A DNA stretch of 64,000 bases, taken from positions 186,001 through 250,000 of the forward strand of contig DAOUJQ010000023.1 of NCBI GenBank assembly GCA_034422455.1, given 5' to 3'. A program made the translations under genes and the position numbers. Under the pieces are notes generated by a model. The model had not been told where the DNA came from, searched no databases, and worked only from the letters and a program-made list of their open reading frames with translations. The stretch's first letter is position 1. Every line of letters begins with the position of its first letter. Of the stretch, positions 9,700-18,391 are shown piece after piece. The stretch is from UBA1127 sp034422455. GTDB lineage: Bacteria; Chloroflexota; Dehalococcoidia; Lucifugimonadales; UBA1127.

Positions 9700-10140
9700 A
9701 TGCTACCACCCTTCAATTCTGAAGGGCTGCTGCCTCCGGGAGTCCATTGGGCCGGTTGGGATGAGGTGGCGAGCAGATATGGCAACAATGCTTGGAGGCA
9801 ACGGCTGCTGTCCGGACTAAGGTCTGCCTTGGCGAACCTAAAGGAGGCAGGGTGCCAGACCGTCTACGTGGACGGCAGTTTCGTGACGAATAAAGATATG
9901 CCAAATGACTACGATGCCTGTTGGGTGGAGGACGGCGTGGACCCTGAAGCGTTGGACGCGGTCCTTCTGACGTTTGACCCGGGAAGGGCTACACAGAAAG
10001 CCAAGTATTTTGGCGAACTCTTCCCGGCCTCCATCTCTACCAGTCTTGAGGGACTGTCCTTCTACCAGTTTTTTCAGGTCGACAAGGAGTCCGGCCGGCC
10101 CAAGGGGATCGTAGCCATCGACTTGAGAGGCCTCCCATGA
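9700..10140 (+). CDS. Nucleotidyltransferase-like protein of a TA-like pair (DUF6932-type)
   Basis: 146 residues. The block VDGSFVTNKDMPNDYDACW resembles a minimal nucleotidyltransferase GS...D.D signature, as in DUF6932-like proteins encoded with an HTH partner. The first catalytic position reads Asn-Asp-Tyr-Asp, so activity is uncertain. It overlaps the downstream HTH gene by 4 bp. GC is lower than its flanks. By analogy with MNT/HEPN and AbiE modules it may be the modifying half of a toxin-antitoxin-like or defence module. The start at 9700 is supported by the promoter spacing, not by a ribosome binding site. Confidence 0.72.
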   Translation: MLPPFNSEGLLPPGVHWAGWDEVASRYGNNAWRQRLLSGLRSALANLKEAGCQTVYVDGSFVTNKDMPNDYDACWVEDGVDPEALDAVLLTFDPGRATQKAKYFGELFPASISTSLEGLSFYQFFQVDKESGRPKGIVAIDLRGLP

Positions 10141-10580
10141 TAAAGAACGAGCGGCAATACCGGATTACAAAGGCGCTGGCGAGACGGTTTTCCAAGGCGC
10201 TTCAAACCGCAAGGGACCGGAATACGGTCCTCTCCGACATTCACCCGCTCATCGCGAAGGCGCAGACGGACGCCTTGGCGAGCCAGCTTCAGGATCTGGA
10301 GGGTGAGCTGAGGGAGTACGAGACCCTGAAGGCGGGTTCCTTCTCCTGGCACGAGTTATCGATGGTGTCTGAAGTCCCTACGCTCCTCATCAAGGCACGC
10401 ATTGCGAGGGGAATGAGCCAAAAGGAATTGGCTGAACGCGTCGGACTGAAGCAACAGCAGATTCAACGTTACGAGGCCACTGACTACTCGTCCGCTAATC
10501 TTGCTCGGATACGGGAGGTCGCCAGAGCATTGTATTCCTCCTCTATGGAACAACCCGTGCTAGAGACTATACGGCCTTAA
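10137..10580 (+). CDS. HTH (XRE-family) protein paired with the nucleotidyltransferase
   Basis: 147 residues. The N-terminal 75 are helical and charged, with a probable coiled coil. A Cro/C1-type HTH covers about residues 84-130 (ARGMSQKELAERVGLKQQQ, then IQRYE). It overlaps the preceding gene by 4 bp, so it is translationally coupled. It is probably the autoregulator acting on the inverted repeat at 9677-9697. It may instead be the antitoxin-like half of the module. Confidence 0.85.
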   Translation: MIKNERQYRITKALARRFSKALQTARDRNTVLSDIHPLIAKAQTDALASQLQDLEGELREYETLKAGSFSWHELSMVSEVPTLLIKARIARGMSQKELAERVGLKQQQIQRYEATDYSSANLARIREVARALYSSSMEQPVLETIRP

Positions 10581-10585
10581 CCCCC

Positions 10586-12001
10586 ATGCGCGCTGCCAAA
10601 ATCGTCGCCACCATTGGCCCGGCCACGTCGTCGCCCGAGCGCGTCGAGGCGCTCCTCCGCGCCGGTGTCGACACCGTGCGCCTCAACTTCTCCCACGCCT
10701 CGCATGACGACCACGCGCGCCTGGTCCACCTCGTGCGGCAGACCGCCGGCCGGCTGGGTAAGCACGTCGCGGTGCTGCAGGACCTGCAGGGGCCGCGAAT
10801 CCGCACGGGCCCGCTCAAGGGTGGCGGCCCGCTGGAGCTGCCACCGGGATCCGACCTCAGTATCGTCGCCGATCTCGTGGAGGGCACACCGGGCCGCATC
10901 AGCAGCACCTACCCGGACATCCATCGCTTCCTCGCCCCCGGCGACCGCGTGCTGCTGGACGACGGCCGCCTGGAAGCGCAGGTGCTGGCCGTCGATGACG
11001 CCGACATCCGGTGCCGCGTGGTCAAGGGAGGCCTGCTGGGCGAGTACCAGGGCATCAACTTGCCCGGCGTTCGCCTGGACATCCCAACCTTCACGGAGAA
11101 GGACAGGCAGGACCTGGAGTTCGGCCTCGACATGGGCGTCGACTGGGTGGCAATGAGCTTTGTGAACAGCGGACAGGACGCCAGGCTTGTCCGGGAGATG
11201 ATCAAGCGGCACAGGCAGATGACGCCCCTCATCGCCAAGGTCGAGCGCGCCACCGCCCTTGCCAACCTCGACGGCATCCTCCGCGCCTTCGACGGCGTCA
11301 TGGTCGCCCGCGGCGACATGGGCGTCGAGCTGTCGGCGGAGGACGTGCCCGTCTGGCAGCGGACCATCATCCGGCGGGCCCGGGTGCAGGGCAAGGTGGC
11401 CATCGTCGCCACCCAGATGCTCGAGTCCATGATCAACGAGCCGCAGCCCACCCGCGCCGAGGCCTCAGACGTCGCCAACGCCGTGTGGGAGGGGGCCGAC
11501 GCCGTCATGCTCAGCGGCGAGACGGCCATTGGCGCGCACCCCATCGAGGCCGTGTCTGTCATGGGGCGCATCATCGAGAGGACGCAGGGCACGGCGTCGC
11601 TGGACGACCCCGGCGACTTCCGCGAGCGCCGCCCTGAAGCGCAGGCCGTGGCGCGCGCGGCGTGCCGCATGGCCGGCGACCTGAACGCGAGGGCCATTGT
11701 GGTGCTCACCAACACCGGCGTCACCGCCTACCGCGTCAGTCGGCACCGGCCAGCCGCCCCCATCATCGCGCTGACGTCGTCGGCGGAGGTGGCGCGCCAG
11801 ATGAACCTCTGGTGGGGCGTGCACCCGGTGGTGACGGGCCTGCCGCAGATCACCGTCGATAACGCCGACATCGTCGATACCGCACTGTTGGCGCACGGGT
11901 TGGTGGAGTCCGGAGACCAGATTGTGCTGGTGGGGTCCGCCCCCTTCGCAGCGCGTACGCCCACCAACTACCTCTGGGTGCGCCGGGTGATGGAGATGTA
12001 G
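10586..12001 (+). CDS. pyk: Pyruvate kinase
   Basis: 471 residues, the normal length for a bacterial pyruvate kinase; converts PEP + ADP to pyruvate + ATP. Visible motifs: KIVATIGPATSS at the N-terminus, NFSHAS, the active-site strand LIAKVERA with the catalytic Lys, MVARGDMGVE, ATQMLESMI and MLSGETAIG. The C-terminal allosteric domain is complete. The start lies 5 bp after the HTH gene; it has no strong ribosome binding site. No extra C-terminal PEP-utiliser domain is present. Confidence 0.96.
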   Translation: MRAAKIVATIGPATSSPERVEALLRAGVDTVRLNFSHASHDDHARLVHLVRQTAGRLGKHVAVLQDLQGPRIRTGPLKGGGPLELPPGSDLSIVADLVEGTPGRISSTYPDIHRFLAPGDRVLLDDGRLEAQVLAVDDADIRCRVVKGGLLGEYQGINLPGVRLDIPTFTEKDRQDLEFGLDMGVDWVAMSFVNSGQDARLVREMIKRHRQMTPLIAKVERATALANLDGILRAFDGVMVARGDMGVELSAEDVPVWQRTIIRRARVQGKVAIVATQMLESMINEPQPTRAEASDVANAVWEGADAVMLSGETAIGAHPIEAVSVMGRIIERTQGTASLDDPGDFRERRPEAQAVARAACRMAGDLNARAIVVLTNTGVTAYRVSRHRPAAPIIALTSSAEVARQMNLWWGVHPVVTGLPQITVDNADIVDTALLAHGLVESGDQIVLVGSAPFAARTPTNYLWVRRVMEM

Positions 12002-12068
12002 CCCCCTACTCCCCCCGTCCCCGCTGCGGGTGCCGGAACGTCGGGTTGACGTCCTTGTGCAATGAGCG
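12001..12068. repeat. Direct repeat copy A (duplicate of coxE 3' end)
   Basis: About 61 of 68 positions match 12835-12902, which is the 3' end of coxE. On the minus strand it would encode the same C-terminal tail (HKDVNPTFRHP...GRGE, stop), but no gene is attached. The two copies bracket the vapBC pair. Confidence 0.8.
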
Positions 12069-12085
12069 CGGCGCCGCGCTCATTG
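12060..12085. terminator. Perfect 26-bp palindrome, likely bidirectional terminator
   Basis: CAATGAGCGCGGC followed directly by its exact reverse complement. It lies between the convergent pyk and vapC genes and overlaps the vapC stop codon. There is no T-tract. It may act as a bidirectional terminator or may be a relic of the rearrangement that placed vapBC here. Confidence 0.5.
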
Positions 12086-12478
12086 CCGGGCGAGCAGATC
12101 GGGAAAGTAGGTGCCGTAGAATCCCCGGTCCCGCGTCAGCAAGGTGTCCGCCTTGGCGGCGGCGTGGGCGCCGATCAGAAAGTCCGCAAGGATGCGCTCC
12201 CTCGGCCCGCCCGACTGCCGGTATCGTGCCCAACGCATTCCCGCCTCATACGCAACGGCCGTGTCAATCGGAGAAATCGTTGCGTTGATCACCCGCAGCG
12301 CTTCATCTAATGAGGACCGGTTGCCAAACGTCGGAACAAGCTCCGCGTAGACCACGTCGCAGACCAGAATGGCCCCGCTGTCGTAGGCCGCGGTGAGCCA
12401 CTCTTTTGATCGAGCATGGTGCGGTGCGCCGGACACAAAGACATCCAGCAGGACGTTGGTATCGACCGCCGTGATCAT
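12080..12478 (-). CDS. vapC: PIN-domain toxin VapC
   Basis: 132-residue PIN-domain ribonuclease. Conserved acidic residues are visible: Asp6 in AVDTNVLLD, Glu in VVYAELVP, Asp in LADFLIGAHA, and Asp in LLTRDRGFY. Its ATG overlaps the vapB stop by 4 bp. Members of this family cleave RNA, often tRNA, when not bound by the antitoxin. The pair sits between a duplicated coxE end and coxE itself. Confidence 0.92.
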   Translation of the reverse strand: MITAVDTNVLLDVFVSGAPHHARSKEWLTAAYDSGAILVCDVVYAELVPTFGNRSSLDEALRVINATISPIDTAVAYEAGMRWARYRQSGGPRERILADFLIGAHAAAKADTLLTRDRGFYGTYFPDLLARQ

Positions 12479-12690
12479 CTTCCCCGAATCTCTTCGATGT
12501 ACTGGTCGACGTCACTAACCCCGCTCACGATTCCGCTGACCCGCTCGACCGGATGCGTTGCCACCGTCCGCTTCTGGATGAGCAGGCCGTGCTCGGTCGG
12601 CGTAATCTCGACTTCGACGTCCTTGTTCATGCCGAAGCGGTCCCTGAACCGCTTCGGAATCGTGATTTGTCCGCGTTCAGATATTCGCAT
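12475..12690 (-). CDS. vapB: AbrB/MazE-type antitoxin VapB
   Basis: 71 residues with an N-terminal swapped-hairpin DNA-binding domain (RISERGQITIPKRFRDRFG) and a C-terminal toxin-binding tail. A GAGG ribosome site precedes the ATG. It is expected to neutralise the downstream PIN toxin and repress the pair by binding the inverted repeat at 12701-12729. Confidence 0.92.
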   Translation of the reverse strand: MRISERGQITIPKRFRDRFGMNKDVEVEITPTEHGLLIQKRTVATHPVERVSGIVSGVSDVDQYIEEIRGR

Positions 12691-12700
12691 AGCCGACCTC

Positions 12701-12729
12701 GTATGATTTTCATGCTTAATTTATCATAC
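12701..12729 (-). promoter_or_regulatory. vapBC promoter/operator inverted repeat
   Basis: GTATGAT (12701-12707) and ATCATAC (12723-12729) are perfect 7-bp arms with a 15-bp spacer. Read on the minus strand, the distal arm contains TATGAT, a plausible -10, so binding would block transcription. The region is AT-rich against a GC-rich background. Confidence 0.55.
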
Positions 12730-12834
12730 CACGGTGCGTATGTACCGTCATCGAAGTTGCCGGCGCTGGGGTGTTGCCGCGTTGGACGGGCAGCAAGGGA
12801 GCGATACGCTGGCGCTGTGAACAGCCCCTTAGCA

Positions 12835-12902
12835 GCCCCCTACTCCCCCCGCCCCCACAGCGGGTGCCGGAACGTTGGGTTGGCGTCCTTGTGCCACGAG
12901 CG
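12835..12902. repeat. Direct repeat copy B (coxE 3' end)
   Basis: Source copy of the duplication at 12001-12068. It spans the coxE stop codon and the last ~20 codons. Confidence 0.8.
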
Positions 12903-14156
12903 CTGTGGCGTCGGAGCCGCTTCCGGCTCCGGCGGCTCCACCTCGACGAACGCTGGCTGCTGCCGCCGCGACGGCGTGCCGCCGGCCAGCTCGTTCAGGC
13001 GCCGCGCGAGGTCGATCAGCGACGCCATGTTGTGCACCGGCAGCAGGTCGTCGATGTAGGGCGAGGCGGCCCGAAGTCCCACAGTTAGCGGCTCGTAGTT
13101 CTCGGCCCCAGCCAGCGGGCTCAGCCAGAGGAGGCGGCGGCAGCTCCGTTGCAGCCGCGCCATCTCGTGCGCCAGCAGCTCCGGCTCGCCCCGGTCCCAG
13201 CCGTCGGATACGATGAGCACGATGGAGCCCCAGCCGAGCGTCCTCCGGGCCCACGTGAAGTTGAACTCTTTCAGCGCCCCGCCGATGCGCGTGCCGCCCG
13301 ACCAGTCGGGCACCGCCTTCGAGACGTCACCCACCGCGCGGTCGATGTCCCGGTGTTGGAGCTGCCTGGTGATGCGCGTGAGCCGTGTGGCGAACAGGAA
13401 CGCCTCCACGCGGCCGTCCAGCCCGCCGTAGAGGCTGTGGATGAAGTGCAGCAGCATGCGAGTGTACCGCTCCATGGACCCGCTGACGTCGCAGATTACC
13501 ACCAGCTTGCGCGGTTTCTCCTTCCGCCGCCGATGCCTCAACCGCAGCAGTTCGCCGCCGTACTGCGCGTTGTCCCGCAGCGTCCGCCGCAGGTCCAGCA
13601 TGTGGCCGTCGCCCCGCTCGGGCCGCCGCGAGCGCCGCATGCCCGGGCTCCACTCCAGCGACGCCATCAGCAGTCGCGCCTGTGCTATCTCCGACGGCGT
13701 GAATTCTGAAAAATCCTTGGTCTGCAGCACCTCGCGGGCGCTGAACGTCCGCGTGATGTCGATGCGGTCGCCGCCCTCGGCCGAGTCCTCGTCCTCCTCG
13801 CCCGCTGCGTCCGCGGGCTGGCCCAGCGGCGGGGGAGCCGCCTCCACGTAGCGGTAGCGTCGCTGCTCGCCCATGGATCGCAGGTCCATGGTGAAGGTCT
13901 GGTCCTTGCGCTGCCGCCAGAAGACGGAGAAGGCCTCGTCGAAGACCGGCAGGTCCTCCCGCCGGTGCACCAGCAGCGTCCGCAGCGCGGCGTGGACGTC
14001 GCCGCGACGCCGCAGGCCGATGTCCTCGAGCACGTTGACGGCGTCCAGCATCCGCCCGGCGTGGACGTCCAGGCCCACGCGCCGCAGCAGCCTGCCGAAG
14101 AGCAGCAGGTTCGGGAGGATCTGGCCCTCGGCCTCGCTAGCCACGCCTGCCGCCAC
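12840..14156 (-). CDS. coxE: CoxE-like VWA-domain protein
   Basis: 438 residues with a von Willebrand factor A domain; the MIDAS motif reads VICDVSGSMERYT (D-x-S-x-S). This is the CoxE-like family, which with a MoxR AAA+ ATPase helps activate molybdenum hydroxylases of the CO-dehydrogenase type. The GTG start at 14156 overlaps coxD by 20 bp; an in-frame GTG at 14144 is an alternative. It is the last gene of the cox-type operon. The 3' end is duplicated at 12001-12068. Confidence 0.9.
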   Translation of the reverse strand: MAAGVASEAEGQILPNLLLFGRLLRRVGLDVHAGRMLDAVNVLEDIGLRRRGDVHAALRTLLVHRREDLPVFDEAFSVFWRQRKDQTFTMDLRSMGEQRRYRYVEAAPPPLGQPADAAGEEDEDSAEGGDRIDITRTFSAREVLQTKDFSEFTPSEIAQARLLMASLEWSPGMRRSRRPERGDGHMLDLRRTLRDNAQYGGELLRLRHRRRKEKPRKLVVICDVSGSMERYTRMLLHFIHSLYGGLDGRVEAFLFATRLTRITRQLQHRDIDRAVGDVSKAVPDWSGGTRIGGALKEFNFTWARRTLGWGSIVLIVSDGWDRGEPELLAHEMARLQRSCRRLLWLSPLAGAENYEPLTVGLRAASPYIDDLLPVHNMASLIDLARRLNELAGGTPSRRQQPAFVEVEPPEPEAAPTPQRSWHKDANPTFRHPLWGRGE

Positions 14157-15069
14157 GGCCGGCGCCGCGGTTCATTGCACGCGACAGAATCGCCCGGGTC
14201 TGCTCGCCGCGCACGTTCTGCACGTCCTCCCTGTACTTCAGCATGACCCCCAGCGTCTCGTCGATGACCTCCGGCGTCAACTCCTCGGTGTTCAGGCTGA
14301 CCAGCGCGGCCGTCCAGTCCAGCGTCTCGGCCACGCCCGGCACCTTGTACAGCTCCGCGCCCCGCAGCTCCTGCACAAAGGCCGTCACCTGGTTCGCCAG
14401 CCGCTGCGACGCGCCGGGCGCCTTGCTGCGGATGATCTGCGTCTCCTTGTCCAAGTCCGGGTAGTCGATCCAGTAGTACAGGCACCGGCGCTTCAGCGCG
14501 TCGTGCACCTCGCGCGTCCTGTTTGACGTGATGACGACGACCGGACGCGACTCAGTCGTATACGTCCCGATCTCCGGCACCGTGATCTGGAAATCGGAGA
14601 GCATCTCCAGCAGGTACCCCTCGAACTCCTCGTCAGCCCGGTCCAGCTCGTCGATGAGCAGCACCTTGGTGTCGTCGCCCTCCAGCGCCTGGAGCAGGGG
14701 CCGCTTGATCAGGAACTCCTGGCTGAACAGCTCCCGCTCCGCCTCCTGCCGGTCGACGCCGCCCGTGGCCTCTAGCAGCCGCAGGTGGAGGAGCTGTCGC
14801 GAGTAGTTCCACTCGTACACCGCCTGGCTGATGTCCAGTCCCTCGTAGCACTGCAGCCGGATGAGCCGCGCGTCCAGCGCCAACGCCAGCGCCCGCGCGA
14901 CCTCCGTTTTGCCGACACCCGCCTCGCCCTCCAGGAACAGCGGACGTCCAAGCTGCAGCGCGAGGTACACGGACATGGCGAGGCTGCGGTCGGCGACGTA
15001 CATCTCGCCCCGCAGCGCTTCCTGCAGCGCGTCAACGGACGCGGGTATGGTGGCGGACGATTGCTCCAC
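14137..15069 (-). CDS. coxD: MoxR-type AAA+ ATPase (CoxD-like)
   Basis: 310 residues from GTG 15069, which follows GGAGGA with 7-nt spacing; this is better supported than the in-frame start at 15111. Walker A is GEAGVGKTEVAR, Walker B LLIDELDRADEEFE, and sensor 1 VITSNRTREV. In CO dehydrogenase, CoxD helps insert the Cu/S ligand. In form II enzymes the role is likely general cofactor maturation. It overlaps coxE and lies 95 bp downstream of coxM. Confidence 0.92.
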   Translation of the reverse strand: MEQSSATIPASVDALQEALRGEMYVADRSLAMSVYLALQLGRPLFLEGEAGVGKTEVARALALALDARLIRLQCYEGLDISQAVYEWNYSRQLLHLRLLEATGGVDRQEAERELFSQEFLIKRPLLQALEGDDTKVLLIDELDRADEEFEGYLLEMLSDFQITVPEIGTYTTESRPVVVITSNRTREVHDALKRRCLYYWIDYPDLDKETQIIRSKAPGASQRLANQVTAFVQELRGAELYKVPGVAETLDWTAALVSLNTEELTPEVIDETLGVMLKYREDVQNVRGEQTRAILSRAMNRGAGRGGRRG

Positions 15070-15164
15070 GGTGGGATTCCTCCAGGTGGGCAGAATGCCA
15101 TTTGGCGGCAAGGGGGCGGCACGCTGGCCGCCCCCTCACGCTTGCCGATGTGAAATGCAGCGGG

Positions 15165-16031
15165 CTAGCCCGCGCGTGACACCGCGGCCTCCAGCGCGCG
15201 GCGTACGTACACCGCCGCCATGGCCTGCCGGTACTCGCTGGATGCGTAGACGTCGCCCATGGCGTCGCCCTGGAAGTCGCCGGAGACGGCCCCGGCTGCT
15301 GCCGCGAGCGCGTCGCCGTCCACGCCCGACCCGGCCAGCGCCGCCTCGACGGACGACGCGCGGGTCGGCGTCGACTCCACGCCCCCCACGACCACGCTGG
15401 CCGAGGAGCACGTTCCGCCGGACACACTGACGATGGCCGCTGCGCCCACGACCGAGTACCGCGATGCCGGGTGCGAGAACTTGACGTACGCCGTCCCCGC
15501 GCCGGCCGCCACGCCGGGCACAGACACGCTGGTCAGGATTTCATTGTCCTCCAGCGCGTTCTCCAGCAGGCCGGTGAAGAAATCCGCGGCCGCGATGCTG
15601 CGGCTGCCGCCCGGGCCCGTGGCGTTGATCGTCGCGCCCAGGGCCGTCAGCACCGTCGGCAGGTCCGACTGTGGGTCGCCGTGGGAGACGTTGCCGCCGA
15701 TGGTGCCCCGGTTGCGGACGGCCGGGTCGCCGACCCTGCTCGCCGCCTCCGCCAGCACGGGCGCGCGCTGCTGCACCAGCTCCGACCCCGCGATCTCCGC
15801 GTGCGTCGTCAGCGCGCCGATGGACACGCCGTCACCGTCTGCGGAGACGCCCTTCAGCTCCGCGATGTGGCCGATGTCCACCAGCGCCGGCGGCGATGCC
15901 AACCGCAGCTTCATCACCGGCAGCAGGCTGTGCCCGCCGGCCAGCACCTTGGCGCCGTCGTTGTTGGACAGCAGTTCCACCGCCTCGGCCACGGAGGCGG
16001 CGCGGTGGTATGTGAATTCGGATGGAAACAT
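15165..16031 (-). CDS. coxM: FAD-binding medium subunit of CO-dehydrogenase-like hydroxylase
   Basis: 288 residues from ATG 16031, preceded by GGAGGC. FAD-binding motifs AGGHSLLPVMK and TIGGNVSHGDPQSD are present, with the CO-dehydrogenase flavoprotein C-terminal domain. It passes electrons from the FeS subunit to FAD. The start lies only 2 bp after the coxL stop. A paralogue lies at 63119-63979. Confidence 0.93.
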   Translation of the reverse strand: MFPSEFTYHRAASVAEAVELLSNNDGAKVLAGGHSLLPVMKLRLASPPALVDIGHIAELKGVSADGDGVSIGALTTHAEIAGSELVQQRAPVLAEAASRVGDPAVRNRGTIGGNVSHGDPQSDLPTVLTALGATINATGPGGSRSIAAADFFTGLLENALEDNEILTSVSVPGVAAGAGTAYVKFSHPASRYSVVGAAAIVSVSGGTCSSASVVVGGVESTPTRASSVEAALAGSGVDGDALAAAAGAVSGDFQGDAMGDVYASSEYRQAMAAVYVRRALEAAVSRAG

Positions 16032-16033
16032 GC

Positions 16034-18388
16034 TTAGCCTCCGTTCCGCGCGTCGTTCATTGCGCGCCACACCTTTTCGGGCGTCAGCGGCATGTCGACC
16101 CGGTTGACGCCGAGCGGCCGCAGCGCGTCCATGACGGCGTTGTACACCGTGGGGGTGGCTGCGATGGTCCCCGCCTCGCCGACGCCCTTCAACCCCAGCG
16201 GGTGGTGCGGCGACGGCGTCGTCGTGGATGAGACGTTGATGTCCGGCAGCAGGTCCGCCCTCGGCAGGGCGTAGTCCTGCATGGTGCCGGTGAGCGGCTG
16301 GCCGTTGTCGTCGTAGACGACGCCCTCCCAGAGGGCCGGGCCCACGCCCTGCACCACGCCTCCGTGCACTTGCCCTTCGACGATCATCGGGTTGATCTGC
16401 ACGCCGCAGTCGTCCACGGCGTAGTACTGTTGAAGGTCGATGTGGCCTGTGTCCGGGTCTACCTCGACGACCGCCAGGTGTGTGCCGAAGGGGTAGGTGA
16501 AGTTCGGCGGGTCGTAGAAGGCGCTCGCCTCCAGGCCCGGTTCCATTCCCTCCGGCATGCTCCACGCGACGTTGGCCATGAGCGCGATGTCTTGGATCGT
16601 CTTCGCCTGGTCGGGCGACCCGCGGACGAAGAACCGCCCGTCCTCGTACTCGATGTCCTCAGGCGCGGCCTCCAGCAGGTGAGCCGCCAGCTCCTTGGAC
16701 TTGTCCTTGATCTTCCGTGACGCCAGCGCAATCGCGGCGCCGGACACCACCGTCGTGCGGCTGCCGTACGTGCCCCAGCCCATGGGCGTGTTGTCCGTGT
16801 CGCCGTGGATGACCTCCACGTCTTCCACGGGAACGCCCAGTTCCTCCGAGATAATCTGGGCGAAGGTGGTTTCCTCCCCCTGCCCGTGGGGCGAGGAGCC
16901 GACCATGACGTTGACCTTGCCCGTGGGGTGGAAGCGCACGATGGCGCTCTCCCACAGGCCGCCCTGGAAGCCGACCGCGCCGGCAACCTGGGACGGGCCG
17001 AGGCCGCAGATTTCCACCCACGTCGCCATGCCGATGCCGACCAGCCGCCCCTCAGCGCGGGCCGCCGCTTGCGCTGCCCGCAGGCCGGCGTAGTCCGCGT
17101 TCTCGAGGCAGGCGTTCAACGTCAGCTCGTAGTCGCCGCTGTCGTAGATGATCCCGGTCGCGACGTCGTGGCCGTTCTCGAACTTGGGGATCAGGTTCTT
17201 GCGGCGGAATTCCGCCGGGTCCATGCCCAGCGCGGCCGCCGTCAGATCCACCAACCGCTCGATGAGCGTCGTGGCCTCCGGGCGTCCCGCGCCCCGGTAG
17301 GCGTCCACGGGCGTGCCGTTGTTGAACACGCCGTAGATGGTTCCGGAGATGTTGGCGATGTCATACGCGCCCGAGTACATCAGGCCGTGCAGGATGGTCG
17401 GGACGCCGGGGGCCGCTGTGGACAGGTAGCCGCCCATTCCGGCGTAGACCGTGGTGCGGAGGCCGGTGATTTTGCCGTCGGAAGTGGCGGCCATCTCCAC
17501 CTCTTCCACGTGGTCGCGGCCCTGCGTCGTCGCCAGGTAGTTCTCGCTGCGCGTCTCCGTCCACTTGACGGGAACGCCAAGCTTCATTGCGCAGAAGACC
17601 GTGATGGCCTCGTCCGGGTAGTAGGGGATCTTGCTGCCGAAGCCGCCGCCGACCTCAGGTGCGATGACCCGGATCTTGTGCTCCGGCACGCCCGTCACCA
17701 CCGACGAGAGGAACCGCGCGATGTGCGGGTTCTGCGTCGTGCTCCACAGCGTCAGCTCGTTCATCGCCGACAGGTACGACGCGACGGCTGAGCGCGGCTC
17801 CATCGGGTTTGCGATGAGCCTGGGCAGCGTGATGGTGTCGCTCACCGTCACGTCCGCCGCCGCGAAGGCCGCGTCCGTGTCGCCGCCCGCCACCGCCCAC
17901 GTGAAGGCGATGTTGTTGGGCACGTCGTCGTGCAGCTGCGGCGCGCCGTCCTGGGTCGCATCCTTCGGGTTGATGACGACCCCCAGCGGCTCGTAGTCCA
18001 CCGCGATGTGCTCCAGCGCGTCCTCCGCCTGGTAGCGCGTCTCCGCCACCACCACGGCTACCGCGTCGCCGACGTACCGGACCCGGTCCTTGGCAATGGC
18101 CGGGTGGTCCGGAGTTTTGAGGTCTGACCCGGGGATCAGCCACGCGCACGGCATGCCGGCCAGCACGCCGTCCGTGTCCGCGCCGGTGTAGACCGCCACC
18201 ACGCCCGGCTGCGCTGCCGCTGCGCTGGTGTCGACCGATGTGATGTTGGCGTGCGCGTGCGGGCTGCGCAGGATGGCCGCGTGGACCATGCCTGGCAGCT
18301 TGATGTCGTCCGTGTATGCCGCCCGCCCCGTGATCAGGCGCGGGTCCTCACGGCGCCGAATGCCTGAGCTGAATACGCGAGTAGTCAT
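16034..18388 (-). CDS. coxL: Molybdopterin-binding large subunit (form II CODH-like)
   Basis: 784 residues, the typical length of a CoxL/xanthine dehydrogenase large subunit. The active-site loop near residue 360 reads AYRGAGR, the form II signature, rather than AYxCSFR of true form I CO dehydrogenase; it also carries GGFGSK and the C-terminal motif GVGEAGT. The protein is therefore a molybdenum hydroxylase whose substrate is probably not CO; aldehydes, purines or N-heterocycles are alternatives. Operon order is coxS-coxL-coxM-coxD-coxE. Confidence 0.95.
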   Translation of the reverse strand: MTTRVFSSGIRRREDPRLITGRAAYTDDIKLPGMVHAAILRSPHAHANITSVDTSAAAAQPGVVAVYTGADTDGVLAGMPCAWLIPGSDLKTPDHPAIAKDRVRYVGDAVAVVVAETRYQAEDALEHIAVDYEPLGVVINPKDATQDGAPQLHDDVPNNIAFTWAVAGGDTDAAFAAADVTVSDTITLPRLIANPMEPRSAVASYLSAMNELTLWSTTQNPHIARFLSSVVTGVPEHKIRVIAPEVGGGFGSKIPYYPDEAITVFCAMKLGVPVKWTETRSENYLATTQGRDHVEEVEMAATSDGKITGLRTTVYAGMGGYLSTAAPGVPTILHGLMYSGAYDIANISGTIYGVFNNGTPVDAYRGAGRPEATTLIERLVDLTAAALGMDPAEFRRKNLIPKFENGHDVATGIIYDSGDYELTLNACLENADYAGLRAAQAAARAEGRLVGIGMATWVEICGLGPSQVAGAVGFQGGLWESAIVRFHPTGKVNVMVGSSPHGQGEETTFAQIISEELGVPVEDVEVIHGDTDNTPMGWGTYGSRTTVVSGAAIALASRKIKDKSKELAAHLLEAAPEDIEYEDGRFFVRGSPDQAKTIQDIALMANVAWSMPEGMEPGLEASAFYDPPNFTYPFGTHLAVVEVDPDTGHIDLQQYYAVDDCGVQINPMIVEGQVHGGVVQGVGPALWEGVVYDDNGQPLTGTMQDYALPRADLLPDINVSSTTTPSPHHPLGLKGVGEAGTIAATPTVYNAVMDALRPLGVNRVDMPLTPEKVWRAMNDARNGG

Positions 18389-18391
18389 GGC

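Noticed and set aside
12060..12085. 26-bp perfect palindrome as an origin or recombination site
   Set aside because: No DnaA boxes or recombinase gene nearby; position between convergent genes fits a terminator better.
16034..18388. True form I (CO-oxidising) CO dehydrogenase
   Set aside because: The active-site loop is AYRGAGR and not AYxCSFR.
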